Shown: positions 41,360 to 50,459 of the stretch, piece by piece
How the letters are laid out: every line of letters begins with the position of its first letter
Position numbering within the stretch: position 1 is the first letter of the stretch
Source: Phycisphaerales bacterium
GTDB lineage: Bacteria; Planctomycetota; Phycisphaerae; Phycisphaerales; SM1A02
Reading direction: 5' to 3'
NCBI GenBank assembly: GCA_030749435.1
Contig: JASMKH010000002.1
Span: forward strand, 1-64,000
Length of the DNA: 64,000 nt
Notes under the pieces: generated by a model
The model's database searches: none
The model's input: the letters and a program-made list of their open reading frames with translations, nothing else
What the model was told of the DNA's origin: nothing
Position numbers and translations under genes: made by a program

Positions 41360-42760
41360 ATGAACCAGTTGCCCTTTGACTGGAAGCCAGCGGAGCGGCC
41401 GTCCGAGCGTCCGGCCATGACGGTGACCGATCTCGCAAGGCGGATCGCGGCCGCACTTGAGCAGGGCGTGCCGGACCCGGTTCGGGTGCAGGGCGAGGTG
41501 GCCGCATTCAGTGAGCGGCGGGGCCACTGGTACTTCACGCTTCGGGATGACGAGGCGAGCATTCAGTGCGTGATGTGGGCCTCGGATGTGCGGCGTGGGG
41601 CTCGGGCCATCGCCATGGGGGATGTTGTTCGGGCGGATGGGACAGTTGTGCACTGGGCACCCCAGGGGCGAACACAGGTGCGGGTCCGTTCCGTTTCGCC
41701 GGTGGGGGCCGGCGACCGGCTGGCGGCGTTTCGTCGGCTCTGCGAGGAACTCCGGGGCATGGGGTGGTTCGACGAATCGGCCAGGGCACCACTTCCCGAG
41801 GTACCTCGCCGAGTGGCGTTGCTGACCAGTGCCGCTGGTGCTGCGGTCCATGACGTGCGAGCGGAGGCGAGGCGGCGATGGCCTGCATGCCGGATCGACT
41901 TGATCGATGTTCCCGTTCAGGGGGAAGGGGCGGCCGCCCGGATGGCCGAGGTGATTGGGCGTGTCGATGCGGAGGCAGGAACACTGGGCATTGACGCCCT
42001 CATACTGACCCGTGGTGGCGGATCTGCCGAGGACCTGCAGGCCTTCAACGAGCGGGTGTTGGCCGAGGCCGTTCACGCAGCGAGCGTCCCGATCGTGGCC
42101 GCCATCGGGCACGAGTCGGACACGACGATTGCCGAACTGGTCGCCGATCGTCGGGCGTCGACGCCGACGCAGGCCGTCATGGTGCTGCTTCCGGACCGCG
42201 AAGAGGAGGCGCAGCGACTGACGCTCCTGCGCGAGTCGCTGGACCGGCGACTGCGGGCACTGGTGTCGGCATTCCGCGAGCGGTCCAGCCGGGCGGACGC
42301 AGCGCTGCAGGCGGCGAGGCGGCTTCGACTTGCCGCGGCCAGTCAGCGGCTGGCTCGAGGTGAGGCAGCGATGCTTTCAAGGCGACCGCATGCCACGCTG
42401 GCTGCCCACCGGGCCATCGCCTCTCAATGTGCCGCGCGGCTCGAGCAGTGCATGCTCAAGCGGGTGACCGCGGGCAGGGCCGCGTTGGCCTCGCTGCCAC
42501 TGGACCGAGTCGCGCGGCACCGGATCGAGCAGTCGGAAGCCAGGCTGAGGCAGCGGGTGCGGGTGCTGGAGGCCGTAGGCCCGGAGTCAGTCCTTGCCCG
42601 CGGATTCAGTTTGACGAGGACCGCAGCCGGTGCGGTGGTCCGGGACGCGTCCGACGTCCGGCCGGGTGAGGAACTCGATACCCGAGTTGCCTCGGGCACC
42701 ATCCGCTCGATCGTGGCTGGCGAGTCTCAGCAAGGCGATTTACCCTCTCCGCATGCCTGA
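41360..42760 (+). CDS. xseA: exodeoxyribonuclease VII large subunit
   Basis: 466 aa from ATG 41360 (MNQLPFDWKPAERP); the track's start lies within the divergent recG region. The N-terminal OB fold at ~20-125 ('VRVQGEVAAFSERRGHWYFTLRDDEASIQCVMW') is followed by the catalytic domain ('VALLTSAAGAAVHDVRAEARRRWPACRIDLIDVPVQGEGAA', 'LTRGGGSAEDLQAFNE', 'AAIGHESDTTIAELVADRRASTPTQA'), then a long coiled coil (~285-410) and a C-terminal barrel ('VLARGFSLTRTAAGAVV'). It degrades single-stranded DNA with XseB. The last codons overlap xseB by 8 bases. Confidence 0.96.
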   Translation: MNQLPFDWKPAERPSERPAMTVTDLARRIAAALEQGVPDPVRVQGEVAAFSERRGHWYFTLRDDEASIQCVMWASDVRRGARAIAMGDVVRADGTVVHWAPQGRTQVRVRSVSPVGAGDRLAAFRRLCEELRGMGWFDESARAPLPEVPRRVALLTSAAGAAVHDVRAEARRRWPACRIDLIDVPVQGEGAAARMAEVIGRVDAEAGTLGIDALILTRGGGSAEDLQAFNERVLAEAVHAASVPIVAAIGHESDTTIAELVADRRASTPTQAVMVLLPDREEEAQRLTLLRESLDRRLRALVSAFRERSSRADAALQAARRLRLAAASQRLARGEAAMLSRRPHATLAAHRAIASQCAARLEQCMLKRVTAGRAALASLPLDRVARHRIEQSEARLRQRVRVLEAVGPESVLARGFSLTRTAAGAVVRDASDVRPGEELDTRVASGTIRSIVAGESQQGDLPSPHA

Positions 42761-42977
42761 TTCCCCAGCCGATCCCGCGGACCTGCGTTTCGAAGAAGCC
42801 ATCGGTGAACTGGAGTCCATCATCGAGCAGATCGACGCGGGCGAGATTGGACTTGAGGAGGCCATGGAGGCCCATCGTCGGGGGACCGCCTTGGTCGCAC
42901 GATGCCGCCAGGTCCTTGATGCGGTCGCCGAGGAACTGGAGTCCGCGACCGACGACAACCCGGCGGACGCTCCCTGA
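42753..42977 (+). CDS. xseB: exodeoxyribonuclease VII small subunit
   Basis: 74 aa from ATG 42753 (MPDSPADPADLRFEEAIGELE). This is the usual XseB size and pattern: 'FEEAIGELESIIEQIDAGEIGLEEAMEAHRRGTALVARCRQVLD' forms the helical pair that binds the XseA coiled coil. The ATG lies 8 bases inside xseA, a typical coupled arrangement. The track's longer ORF is an out-of-frame extension through xseA. Confidence 0.95.
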   Translation: MPDSPADPADLRFEEAIGELESIIEQIDAGEIGLEEAMEAHRRGTALVARCRQVLDAVAEELESATDDNPADAP

Positions 42978-42983
42978 CCGCTC

Positions 42984-44339
42984 ATGCTCGGATTCGTCTC
43001 ACTCTCCGAGTCGATGCTCCGCCACGGCCCATGGCTGCTGTTCGTCTTCGCTTTCGGCGCCTGTGTCGGGAGTTTTCTGAACGTCGTGAACTGGCGGCTC
43101 CCACGGGGCATGTCACTCTCACACCCGCCGAGCAGGTGCCCGATCTGTGGTGGTCGACTTCGTTTCGTCCGTGAGAACCTTCCGATTCTCGGATGGGTCC
43201 TGTTGCGTGGCCGATGCAGGTTCTGCAAGGCCCCCATATCGCCCGTGTACCCGATTGTCGAGTTGTTCATGGCCCTGGTGTTTGCGGGACTGTATGTCTG
43301 CCTGTTCATGGTTGACCCCGCCGATTCACTCTGGTGGGAGGGTGGTGGTTCCTGGTGGACCGAGCAGCAGTTTGTTCGTGCATGGCCCGCCTACGTTGCC
43401 GTGGCATTCATGCTGGCGGGCCTGTTTTCGATGACGGTGATCGACGCCCGAACCTACCTGATTCCGCTGGCGATTCCCGTGTTCGTGACCTGCTCGGCCC
43501 TCGTGCTGTGGCTGGTCCAGTCGTACCTGGCCAGCGCGAGCGGGCTTCGCGGCCTGCACTGGCCAATCCCGGGTACCGGGTGGCCAGCAACCGGCGCGGC
43601 GGTCGGTGGGATGCTTGGCCTCGGCGTGTCCATGGCGCTTGTCTGGCTTGGGCGACTTCGGCCCAGTTTCATCGACTACGACGCGTACGTCCCGGAGGGG
43701 GACACGCTCGCGGAGTATCCGCACGCTCGCCGCGAAATGGTGATCGAACTGTGCTTCCTGCTGCCGATTCTGGTTGGAATCGGAATCGGCGGCTGGTCAC
43801 TCTCCGGTCTGGAGGGCGCGCCGCCCCGGTGGGTGCAGGCCATCGGGGGCTCGCTCCTGGGGTGGCTGGTCGGCGGTGGGTTGGTCTGGGGCGTTCGGAT
43901 TCTCGGGACGCTTGCCTTCGGCCGCGAAGCGATGGGGATGGGCGATGTGCACCTGCTGGCCGCCGTGGGCGCGGTGGTCGGGTGGTTTCTCCCGATCCTG
44001 ATCTTCTTTCTGGCACCGTTCATCGGGCTGGCCTGGACGCTGCTGCTCGCCGTGCTCAGTCGATTCGGTGGGGGCGTGAAGCGGGAACTTCCCTACGGCC
44101 CCCATCTTGCCCTCGCCACGGTGCTCCTGCTCTTCGCCGGCCCACTGGTCCAGCGGGGCTGGCGGACACTGCTGCCAACGGTCGAGATGCCAAGAGCGGG
44201 CCTGATCGAGCCGGTGGACAACTCTGGCGATTGGACAAGGAGCCGCGCAGCGGTTCCAATGCGAACCGGCACGGAAGTTGTGCCAGCAACCAATGGAATG
44301 ACAGACCGTTGCGGAAAGGAAACCCGACCATGCGTATGA
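42984..44339 (+). CDS. pilD: type IV prepilin peptidase (PilD/A24 family)
   Basis: 451 aa. The N-terminal zinc-binding loop has two CxxC pairs ('CPICGGRLRF' and 'CRFCKAPIS') and 'GACVGSFLNVVNWRLPRG', typical of bifunctional leader peptidase/N-methyltransferases. The aspartyl protease residues are in 'MTVIDARTYLIPL' and 'GMGDVHLLAAVGA'. Eight or so membrane helices are visible. It is longer than E. coli or Pseudomonas PilD (~290 aa), with an extra loop of ~70 residues between the two Asp-bearing helices and a polar C-terminal tail. It would process type IV pilins or type II pseudopilins, whose genes are not in this window. It follows xseB by 6 bases. Confidence 0.93.
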   Translation: MLGFVSLSESMLRHGPWLLFVFAFGACVGSFLNVVNWRLPRGMSLSHPPSRCPICGGRLRFVRENLPILGWVLLRGRCRFCKAPISPVYPIVELFMALVFAGLYVCLFMVDPADSLWWEGGGSWWTEQQFVRAWPAYVAVAFMLAGLFSMTVIDARTYLIPLAIPVFVTCSALVLWLVQSYLASASGLRGLHWPIPGTGWPATGAAVGGMLGLGVSMALVWLGRLRPSFIDYDAYVPEGDTLAEYPHARREMVIELCFLLPILVGIGIGGWSLSGLEGAPPRWVQAIGGSLLGWLVGGGLVWGVRILGTLAFGREAMGMGDVHLLAAVGAVVGWFLPILIFFLAPFIGLAWTLLLAVLSRFGGGVKRELPYGPHLALATVLLLFAGPLVQRGWRTLLPTVEMPRAGLIEPVDNSGDWTRSRAAVPMRTGTEVVPATNGMTDRCGKETRPCV

Positions 44340-44983
44340 CTCTGCCGATGTTTCTGGCCTTCGCGGCCGCGACCGTCGCCTCAACAGGCTGTTCCTCGCA
44401 GGAGGAAAAGGATCACCTCACGCTGCTTGAGCAGGAGAACACCGAACTTCGCTCGCAACTTGACGAGCGCGACAAGGCACTCGAGGCTGCCAACGGCGAA
44501 CTGCGCCAGGCCAACACACTGCTTCGAACGCAGCGGGAGGACTTTGAGCAGCAGGCTTCCGATTGGCAGAGCAAACTCGACGAGTCAAGCGCCACCGCCT
44601 TTGACGGCATTCAGGGTGTGACTGCGACCTACGGCCCGAACGATGTCACCGTCGCTGTGGAAGGAGACGTGCTCTTCGACTCCGGCCGCACGACGCTGAA
44701 GCCCGCAGCGAAGAAGGCGCTCCAGCGAGTCGCCCAGGTGCTGCAGGGTCAATACCCGGGGAAACCAATCATTGTCGCCGGGCACACCGATACCGATCCG
44801 ATCAAGAAGAGTGGGCACAAGACGAACTACCACCTCGGCTTTGAGCGAGGCTGGGCCGTCCGCAACTTCCTGACGAATCAGGGCATCGACTCAGGTGCGA
44901 TCGCCGTGATGAGTTACGGACCGGATCGTCCGATGGGCTCGTCGCAGCAGAGTCGCCGCGTCGAGATCGTCGTCGCTCAATAG
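44330..44983 (+). CDS. OmpA-family lipoprotein with coiled coil (second copy)
   Basis: 217 aa from ATG 44330, with GGAAAGGA nine bases upstream; it overlaps the prepilin peptidase end by 10 bases. The lipobox ASTG-C at ~20 predicts a lipoprotein. Residues ~25-80 form a coiled coil ('LEQENTELRSQLDERDKALEAANGELRQANTLL'). Residues ~95-217 are the OmpA peptidoglycan-binding domain ('DVLFDSGRTTLKPAAKKAL', 'IVAGHTDTDPI', 'LGFERGWAVRNFL', 'QQSRRVEIVV'). Same design as the 30198 gene. The long track ORF (43334-44983) is an open frame through the prepilin peptidase and is not the start. Confidence 0.93.
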   Translation: MRMTLPMFLAFAAATVASTGCSSQEEKDHLTLLEQENTELRSQLDERDKALEAANGELRQANTLLRTQREDFEQQASDWQSKLDESSATAFDGIQGVTATYGPNDVTVAVEGDVLFDSGRTTLKPAAKKALQRVAQVLQGQYPGKPIIVAGHTDTDPIKKSGHKTNYHLGFERGWAVRNFLTNQGIDSGAIAVMSYGPDRPMGSSQQSRRVEIVVAQ

Positions 44984-45048
44984 GGCCCCCCGCAGTCGAA
45001 CCTCCGCGACGTCGCTGCCAGTTCAGGGGCCTGTGGTAGGGTGCGCTC

Positions 45049-46953
45049 ATGGGTGGGCCAGCACCACAGAAGCCGACACACCGTCAGCGGCAAGGGGTCC
45101 CGCTGCTGGCGCTTGCCGCGATCGGAGTGGTCTTCGGCGACATCGGAACGAGCCCGCTGTACGCCCTCAAGGCAACGCTGGCGCTCGGCGGCGCCGACGC
45201 GACATCGCCTGCGCACGTGATGGGCGCCCTCTCGCTGATGGTGTGGGCGTTGTTCTTCGTCATCGGATTCAAGTACATCTCGCTCTTGATGCGGGCTGAC
45301 AATGGCGGTGAAGGGGGGTTGCTGGCGCTCCTGAGCCTCACGCGCTCCAGAGAGGATGAAGCGGGCGGGCCTGCCGGACGCTGGCTGCTCTGGACCGCGC
45401 TGGCGGGTGCTGCGCTGTTGTACGGGGACGGCATCATCACGCCGGCGATCAGCGTGCTCAGCGCGATGGGGGGGCTGGAGCCGGCGCACGAGGCGCGACA
45501 CGCGCACTGGGTGGTCGTCGCGTCGGCGTTCATCGTCATCGGCGTGTTTCTGACGCAGCGATTCGGAAGCGGTCGCATCGGATGGCTGGTCGGTCCTCTG
45601 ATGCTGGCGTGGTTTGTCCTGATTGCGGTGCTCGGCGTGCGGGGGATTCTCGCCGAGCCGGGCGTGCTCACCGCGTTCTCGCCCACATGGGGCATCGCCC
45701 TGATCGGCGAGGCGCCCGGTGTTGCCTTCCTGATGCTGGGCGGCGTGGTGCTGTGTTTGACCGGCGGCGAGGCGCTCTACGCCGACATGGGGCACTTCGG
45801 TCGGCGGGCGATCACGCTGGCATGGTGGGTTGTGGTGTGCCCCTCGCTGTTGGCCTCATACTTCGGGCAGGGAGCGGCCGTCCTGGCCGATCCGACGTCC
45901 GCAGCGAACCCCTTCTTTGCGCTCGTGCCCGACGGCATGCGGATCAGTATGGTTGTGATCGCGACGCTCGCGGCGATTATCGCGTCGCAGGCCATCATCA
46001 GCGGCGTATTCTCGACGACGAGGCAACTGGCGCAGCACGGGGTGATCCCACCCCTCAAGGTCGTGCATACCTCCGACGTCGAGGGGCAGATTTTCATCCC
46101 AGCCGCCAACATGCTCATGGCGATTGCCTGCGTGCTGGTGGTACTGCTCTTCGGTTCGGCCGCCGCGTTGGCGGGGGCCTATGGCCTGGCCGTGACGGGA
46201 GTCATGGCGATTTCCACGGTGCTCTTCAGCGTTGTCGCCAGGCGGCGGTGGCGTTGGTCGTGGTGGCTGATCGGGCCGCTGGCCGGGACGGTGCTGAGCG
46301 TCGATCTGCTGTTTCTCTCGGCGAATGCATTCAAGGTGCTCGACGGTGGCTGGATGCCGCTGCTCGTCGCAGCCGTCATTCTCATTCTGGTCGGCACATG
46401 GCGGCAGGGCATGCGGCTGGTCAATCGCGGGCGGCTGGAGGACGGGCTTCCCCTCGACCGGTTCGTCGAGTCCCTGAAGGATGGGGCCATCGAGCGGTGG
46501 CCGGGCACGGGTGTATTCTTCGCTCGAAGCACACAGATCACACCGGTGACGATTCGGAAACTGCATCGTCATGTGCCCGGTTTCCCGGAGACGATTCTGA
46601 TCGTGTACCTGCAGCCGCTGGGCGTTCCCCGGGTCCCGTACCAGCAGCGTCTCAGACTGGACGCCTTGGGGCAAGGCGTGTGGATGGCCTTCGTTCGCTT
46701 CGGCTACCTGCAGCAGCCCGATGTGCCTGCCATGGTCCGCGATGCCGTTGAGCGGGGGCTTCCGACCGATCCCAATACGCTCACGTACTGGATACGGCGA
46801 GATCAGGTTGCCATCGCGGGCGATCACCGCGGCATGGCGAGATGGCGAACGGCCGTCTTCGCGTACCTGCTTCGAAACGCCACGGTGCTTCCCGACATGC
46901 TCGATCTTCCGCCTCGCCGGACCGTTGAGGTCGGCATGCGGGCACCGCTGTAG
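45049..46953 (+). CDS. kup: Kup-type potassium transporter
   Basis: 634 aa. The N-terminal signature 'IGVVFGDIGTSPLYALKATL' and 'ALFFVIGFKYISLLMRADNGGEGGLLALLSL' are diagnostic of the KUP/HAK/KT family. Further marks are 'LLYGDGIITPAISVLSAMGGLE', about twelve membrane helices to ~ residue 450, and a cytoplasmic C-terminal part (~460-634). It imports potassium with protons. It stands alone in its operon, 65 bases after the OmpA-like gene, and is convergent with mlaD. Confidence 0.96.
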   Translation: MGGPAPQKPTHRQRQGVPLLALAAIGVVFGDIGTSPLYALKATLALGGADATSPAHVMGALSLMVWALFFVIGFKYISLLMRADNGGEGGLLALLSLTRSREDEAGGPAGRWLLWTALAGAALLYGDGIITPAISVLSAMGGLEPAHEARHAHWVVVASAFIVIGVFLTQRFGSGRIGWLVGPLMLAWFVLIAVLGVRGILAEPGVLTAFSPTWGIALIGEAPGVAFLMLGGVVLCLTGGEALYADMGHFGRRAITLAWWVVVCPSLLASYFGQGAAVLADPTSAANPFFALVPDGMRISMVVIATLAAIIASQAIISGVFSTTRQLAQHGVIPPLKVVHTSDVEGQIFIPAANMLMAIACVLVVLLFGSAAALAGAYGLAVTGVMAISTVLFSVVARRRWRWSWWLIGPLAGTVLSVDLLFLSANAFKVLDGGWMPLLVAAVILILVGTWRQGMRLVNRGRLEDGLPLDRFVESLKDGAIERWPGTGVFFARSTQITPVTIRKLHRHVPGFPETILIVYLQPLGVPRVPYQQRLRLDALGQGVWMAFVRFGYLQQPDVPAMVRDAVERGLPTDPNTLTYWIRRDQVAIAGDHRGMARWRTAVFAYLLRNATVLPDMLDLPPRRTVEVGMRAPL

Positions 46954-46960
46954 TGACCGG

Positions 46961-47938
46961 TCAGGGCGAGATCAGCGGCCCGACGCCTTCTTCGCGAACC
47001 TGTTCGACCAGCAGACGCAAGGACTCGGTGAGTCGGTCGAGTTGCTTTGCGGTTTCCGTGAGACGGTTGTACAGGTCCGGATTCGTCACCAGTTGACCGG
47101 TGGTGCCCTCGCCTTCCTGAATCCTGGTCATGATCCCACTTGCCTGATGCAGCGTCTCTGCCAGGGCCCGTCCAGCGCCTGCAATCTCGGTCGTGACCGT
47201 CTCGGATCGCGTGTCGAGATTCTCGACGAGGCCACCGAGCGATTCGAGCGTGCTGACTGCCCGGTCGACGCTTGCCAACGCCATGTGCATGAGTTCGCTG
47301 GCATCTCGCCGCAACTCCGGGTCATCGAGCCAGGACTGCGCCGAGGCGAGCACCGCATCCGCTCGAGCGATGACGCCCGGAATGCCTCCTTCGCTCCGCT
47401 CATCGCCCGTCCCAAGCAGCGATGCCAGCCCGTCTCCGACGGGAGCCCAGGCTTCTCCCAATTTATTGATGGCCATCAGCGGCGGCCCCAACCGCTCGTC
47501 GATGGCGGCGGTGATGTCGCGGAGTGCGGCGGGACTGATCTGCCCGGTCAACTCGGCGGAGCCATCCGTCGGGATCATCCGGCCGGTGCGGTTCGCGGGC
47601 GACTCAAGGTACAGGTTGGCTGAACCGGTCAGGAGCGAAACCGACGTCAGCGTCGTGACGCCGACGGGAATCTCGACTTCCTCGTCGATCGCTGCGGTGA
47701 TCCGAACCGGCCATGGGCCGGTCGGAACGGATTCCACCGACTCGATTGAACCAATTGGAACTCCGTCGAGGGTGACGCGGCTGCTGTCGGTAATGCCGGA
47801 AGTCGATGGTGCCCGCAGGGTGAGTCGCCACGTCTCCACCGTGTCGATTTCACCGAACAACTGGAGGAGCAGAATCATCGACACGACCGCGGCGATGGCC
47901 GCAATGCCAATGAGCGTGTCACGAGAACGCTGGCTCAT
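46961..47938 (-). CDS. mlaD: MlaD-like MCE-domain protein
   Basis: 325 aa. The N-terminal membrane anchor at ~10-28 ('LIGIAAIAAVVSMILLLQLFG') is followed by an MCE domain at ~38-125 ('TSGITDSSRVTLDGVPIGSIESVE', 'PVGVTTLTSVSLLTGSANLYLES') and then a long helical tail to ~325 rich in 'LASVDRAVSTLESLGGLVENLD'-type heptads. MCE proteins form hexameric rings that pass phospholipid across the periplasm. It is coupled to mlaF by an ATGA overlap. The permease partner is probably the MlaE encoded 17 kb away. Confidence 0.9.
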   Translation of the reverse strand: MSQRSRDTLIGIAAIAAVVSMILLLQLFGEIDTVETWRLTLRAPSTSGITDSSRVTLDGVPIGSIESVESVPTGPWPVRITAAIDEEVEIPVGVTTLTSVSLLTGSANLYLESPANRTGRMIPTDGSAELTGQISPAALRDITAAIDERLGPPLMAINKLGEAWAPVGDGLASLLGTGDERSEGGIPGVIARADAVLASAQSWLDDPELRRDASELMHMALASVDRAVSTLESLGGLVENLDTRSETVTTEIAGAGRALAETLHQASGIMTRIQEGEGTTGQLVTNPDLYNRLTETAKQLDRLTESLRLLVEQVREEGVGPLISP

Positions 47939-48738
47939 GCCGCAGCCTCCGTGTCCGTGGGTTCGAGATCTTCGTCACGTGCATGCCCATCCAGAAAGGC
48001 GCGGACCACCGGGTCCTCGCTGGTCGAGAAGGCCTCCGGCCCGCCCTCCATATGGATTCGGCCGTTCCGAAGCAGCACCATGCGGTCCGCCACCTTGAAC
48101 GCCAGCGGGATGTCGTGCGTGACGACGACGCTGGTGGGGTGCAGTTCCTGACGCAGCATCTGGATGAGGCGGGCGACGACATCGCTGCGAATGGGGTCGA
48201 GTCCGGTGGTCGGCTCGTCGTAGAGCATGCACTCGGGCCGCAGCACGATGGCGCGGGCCAGGGCGATACGCTTGCGCTGTCCCCCTGAGAGTTCAGCGGG
48301 GAGCCGATCCATCAACTCGGAAACGCCGAGGAGTTGCAGCGTCTCTCGAACGCGGGCTCGTCGAGCGGCGGCATCGAGGGTGGTGTGCTCCATCAGCGGG
48401 AACGACACATTGTCAAGCACCGTCATGGAGTCGAACAGGGCACCTTGTTGAAACAGAAAGCCGGTTCGACGCCTGATGTCTCCGAGGCGTCGCTCGGGAA
48501 GCCGGTCGACGCGGATTTGTCCGAACCGGATCTCACCTGATTCGGGTTGCAGCAGGCCGATCATGAGTTTGAGCAGCACGCTCTTGCCCGCGCCGCTCGG
48601 GCCGAGGATGACGGTGGTCCGGCCCGAAGCGACTTCGAGGTTGAGCCCGTCGAGGACCGGTGGTCCGTCGAATCGCTTGTGGACGTCTCTGAATGAGATC
48701 AGGGATTCCGGCTCGCCATGGGCTTCTCGTCGCGGCAT
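47935..48738 (-). CDS. mlaF: MlaF-like ABC transporter ATP-binding protein
   Basis: 267 aa from ATG 48738 (MPRREAHGEPESLISFRDVHKRF); the track's much longer ORF runs antisense through the NUDIX gene. Walker A is 'LGPSGAGKSVLLKLM', the Q-loop 'FLFQQGALFDSMTV', the signature 'LSGGQRKRIALARA', Walker B 'CMLYDEPTTGLDP' and the H-loop 'VVTHD'. The Q-loop sequence 'FQ.GALFDSMTV..N' is typical of MlaF. It powers phospholipid transport with MlaE and MlaD. First gene of the mlaF-mlaD pair, divergent from the NUDIX gene. Confidence 0.95.
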   Translation of the reverse strand: MPRREAHGEPESLISFRDVHKRFDGPPVLDGLNLEVASGRTTVILGPSGAGKSVLLKLMIGLLQPESGEIRFGQIRVDRLPERRLGDIRRRTGFLFQQGALFDSMTVLDNVSFPLMEHTTLDAAARRARVRETLQLLGVSELMDRLPAELSGGQRKRIALARAIVLRPECMLYDEPTTGLDPIRSDVVARLIQMLRQELHPTSVVVTHDIPLAFKVADRMVLLRNGRIHMEGGPEAFSTSEDPVVRAFLDGHARDEDLEPTDTEAAA

Positions 48739-48765
48739 GCGGTGGCACCGTATCATCCCCTCGCC

Positions 48766-49299
48766 GTGACGACCCGATCCATCGCCCGGGAACCCCTCTT
48801 GGAAGGCCGTGTCTTCGCGGTTGAGCGATGTACGTGGCACGACGCCGAGGGGTGCCAGCGGACTCGAGAAGTTGTTCGACACCCTGGAGCTGTCACCATC
48901 CTCCCAATACTGGAGGACGGACGTCTGGTGCTCGTTCGCAATTGGCGTATCGCGGTCGGGGGCCCGCTCTGGGAGTTGCCTGCGGGCAAGCGCGAGCCGG
49001 GCGAGCCGCCAGCCGACACGGCGGCCCGCGAGTTGACCGAGGAGACGGGCTACACAGCCGGGGCCATGCGACTGCTGGGCAGCTACTACACATCTCCGGG
49101 ATTCGCGGACGAGTTGATGCACGCCTTCGTAGCAACCGATCTGGTCGAGGGGACTGCCAGCCCGGAGCCGGGTGAAGAAGTGTCGGCCCGGGCGTGGACT
49201 GTGGCCCAGATCGAAGCCATGATCGACGAGGGCGGATTCATCGATGGGAAGTCGCTGGCGGCACTCTTCCTGTGGCGCCGCCTTGAGGGGCGTTGCTGA
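48766..49299 (+). CDS. NUDIX hydrolase, ADP-ribose pyrophosphatase-like
   Basis: 177 aa from GTG 48766. The track's ATG at 48718 would lie inside the divergent mlaF gene and leave no room for its promoter, so the GTG is preferred, though not proven. The NUDIX box GX5EX7REUXEEXGU is seen as 'GKREPGEPPADTAARELTEETG' pieces (~70-92), preceded by 'VRNWRIAVGGPLWELPAG', which is typical of ADP-ribose/nucleoside-diphosphate-sugar hydrolases. Probably a housekeeping clean-up enzyme in the cytoplasm. Its stop overlaps the rhomboid start by one base (TGATG). Confidence 0.88.
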   Translation: MTTRSIAREPLLEGRVFAVERCTWHDAEGCQRTREVVRHPGAVTILPILEDGRLVLVRNWRIAVGGPLWELPAGKREPGEPPADTAARELTEETGYTAGAMRLLGSYYTSPGFADELMHAFVATDLVEGTASPEPGEEVSARAWTVAQIEAMIDEGGFIDGKSLAALFLWRRLEGRC

Positions 49300-50459
49300 T
49301 GGGATTGGCCGATCGAGACTACCTGAGGGAGACCCCGAGATCTGCCGCCACCTTCGCATCTGGCGGCATGGGAACCGGGCAATCCTGGCTCCGGACCGTC
49401 AACGCCTGGCTGATCATCGTGTGCGTGGCGGTATTCGTCCTCGATGGATTCCTGACGCAGTTTGCCGGTCCGATTGAGACAGGCCGGTACTGGGTGGAGC
49501 AGCCGAATCAGACCTGGGTCGAAGTGGAGGGGACGCCTTTCTTCGGAACGCAGGACCGGCCTGCCGACACCCATCTTGGCAAGCAGCGAACCAGTTTGAA
49601 GGTGACGCTGAAGGACCGCAAGGGCCTCGAGCGGCAGGAAGTCATCACCGGGCTTCCGGTGTATGACGGGGCGGGCACGCTGCTGGGCATTGCGGAAGGG
49701 CACAACGCATCGCCGATTCAGCGGTTCCTGCACTTCTCAACCAAGAAGGTGGTCGGAGGGGCGGAGTTGTGGCGGCTGATCGGTTTTCAGTTCCTGCACG
49801 CCGACCTCTTTCACCTCATGTTCAACATGATCGCGCTCTACTTCTTCGGGCCGCTCATTGAGCGTGTGCTTGGCGGCAAGCGATACCTGGCCTTCTACCT
49901 GCTCTGTGGCGTCGCTGGCGGGCTGCTGTATCTGCTCTTGAATCTGGCGGGATACGTTTGGGTCGGCAGTCTGGGCCTGCCGGCGATTCCAGGGCTCCTG
50001 TTCAATGCGACCGGTACGCCGCTCATTGGCGCTTCGGCGGGCGTCTTCGGCGTTCTTGTAGGTGGCGCCTTCCTGGCACCCAACGTCATGGTGCTGGTCT
50101 TCTTTGTTCTGCCGATGCGGCTGGCGACGGTCGCGTGGGTGCTGATCGTCATTTCGGTGGTTTCGATTTTCTTTGGCGCCGGCAATGCCGGCGGCGAAGC
50201 AGCCCACCTCGGCGGTGCCATCGCCGGCTTCGGGTTCATCCGCCATCCGGACCGACTGCATCGGTTCTTCGACTGGCTTGGCCGATTTGACCCGACATCG
50301 AGGCGTTTTCGAACCGGTGGGCAGCCGTCTTCGTCGCCGCCACGGCACGATGAAATCGACCGCATACTCGCCAAGATTTCGCGTGAGGGGCTTCAAAGTC
50401 TCAATGCCCGTGAGAAGAAGGTGCTGCAGGAAGCTTCACAGCGGGACGATCTTCGGTGA
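49299..50459 (+). CDS. rhomboid-family intramembrane serine protease
   Basis: 386 aa from ATG 49299, with GAGGGG about nine bases upstream; the track begins two codons earlier at TTG. A first helix at ~35-52 is followed by ~95 residues outside the membrane, then the rhomboid core: 'ELWRLIGFQFLHADLFHLMFNMIALYFFGPLIE', the nucleophile Ser in 'IGASAGVFGVL', and the His in 'EAAHLGGAIAGFGFI'. The C-terminal ~70 residues are polar and cytoplasmic. The loop between the first two helices is much longer than in E. coli GlpG. Substrates unknown. It overlaps the tgt start by four bases (GTGA). Confidence 0.9.
   Translation: MGLADRDYLRETPRSAATFASGGMGTGQSWLRTVNAWLIIVCVAVFVLDGFLTQFAGPIETGRYWVEQPNQTWVEVEGTPFFGTQDRPADTHLGKQRTSLKVTLKDRKGLERQEVITGLPVYDGAGTLLGIAEGHNASPIQRFLHFSTKKVVGGAELWRLIGFQFLHADLFHLMFNMIALYFFGPLIERVLGGKRYLAFYLLCGVAGGLLYLLLNLAGYVWVGSLGLPAIPGLLFNATGTPLIGASAGVFGVLVGGAFLAPNVMVLVFFVLPMRLATVAWVLIVISVVSIFFGAGNAGGEAAHLGGAIAGFGFIRHPDRLHRFFDWLGRFDPTSRRFRTGGQPSSSPPRHDEIDRILAKISREGLQSLNAREKKVLQEASQRDDLR

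Noticed and set aside
43334-44329. Long N-terminal extension of the second OmpA-like lipoprotein
   Set aside because: The extension is an open frame through the prepilin peptidase; the lipoprotein signal at 44330 with its own ribosome binding site is the real start.
45582-46751. 389-aa frame inside kup
   Set aside because: Arg/Gly-rich third-frame shadow; kup is complete in its own frame.
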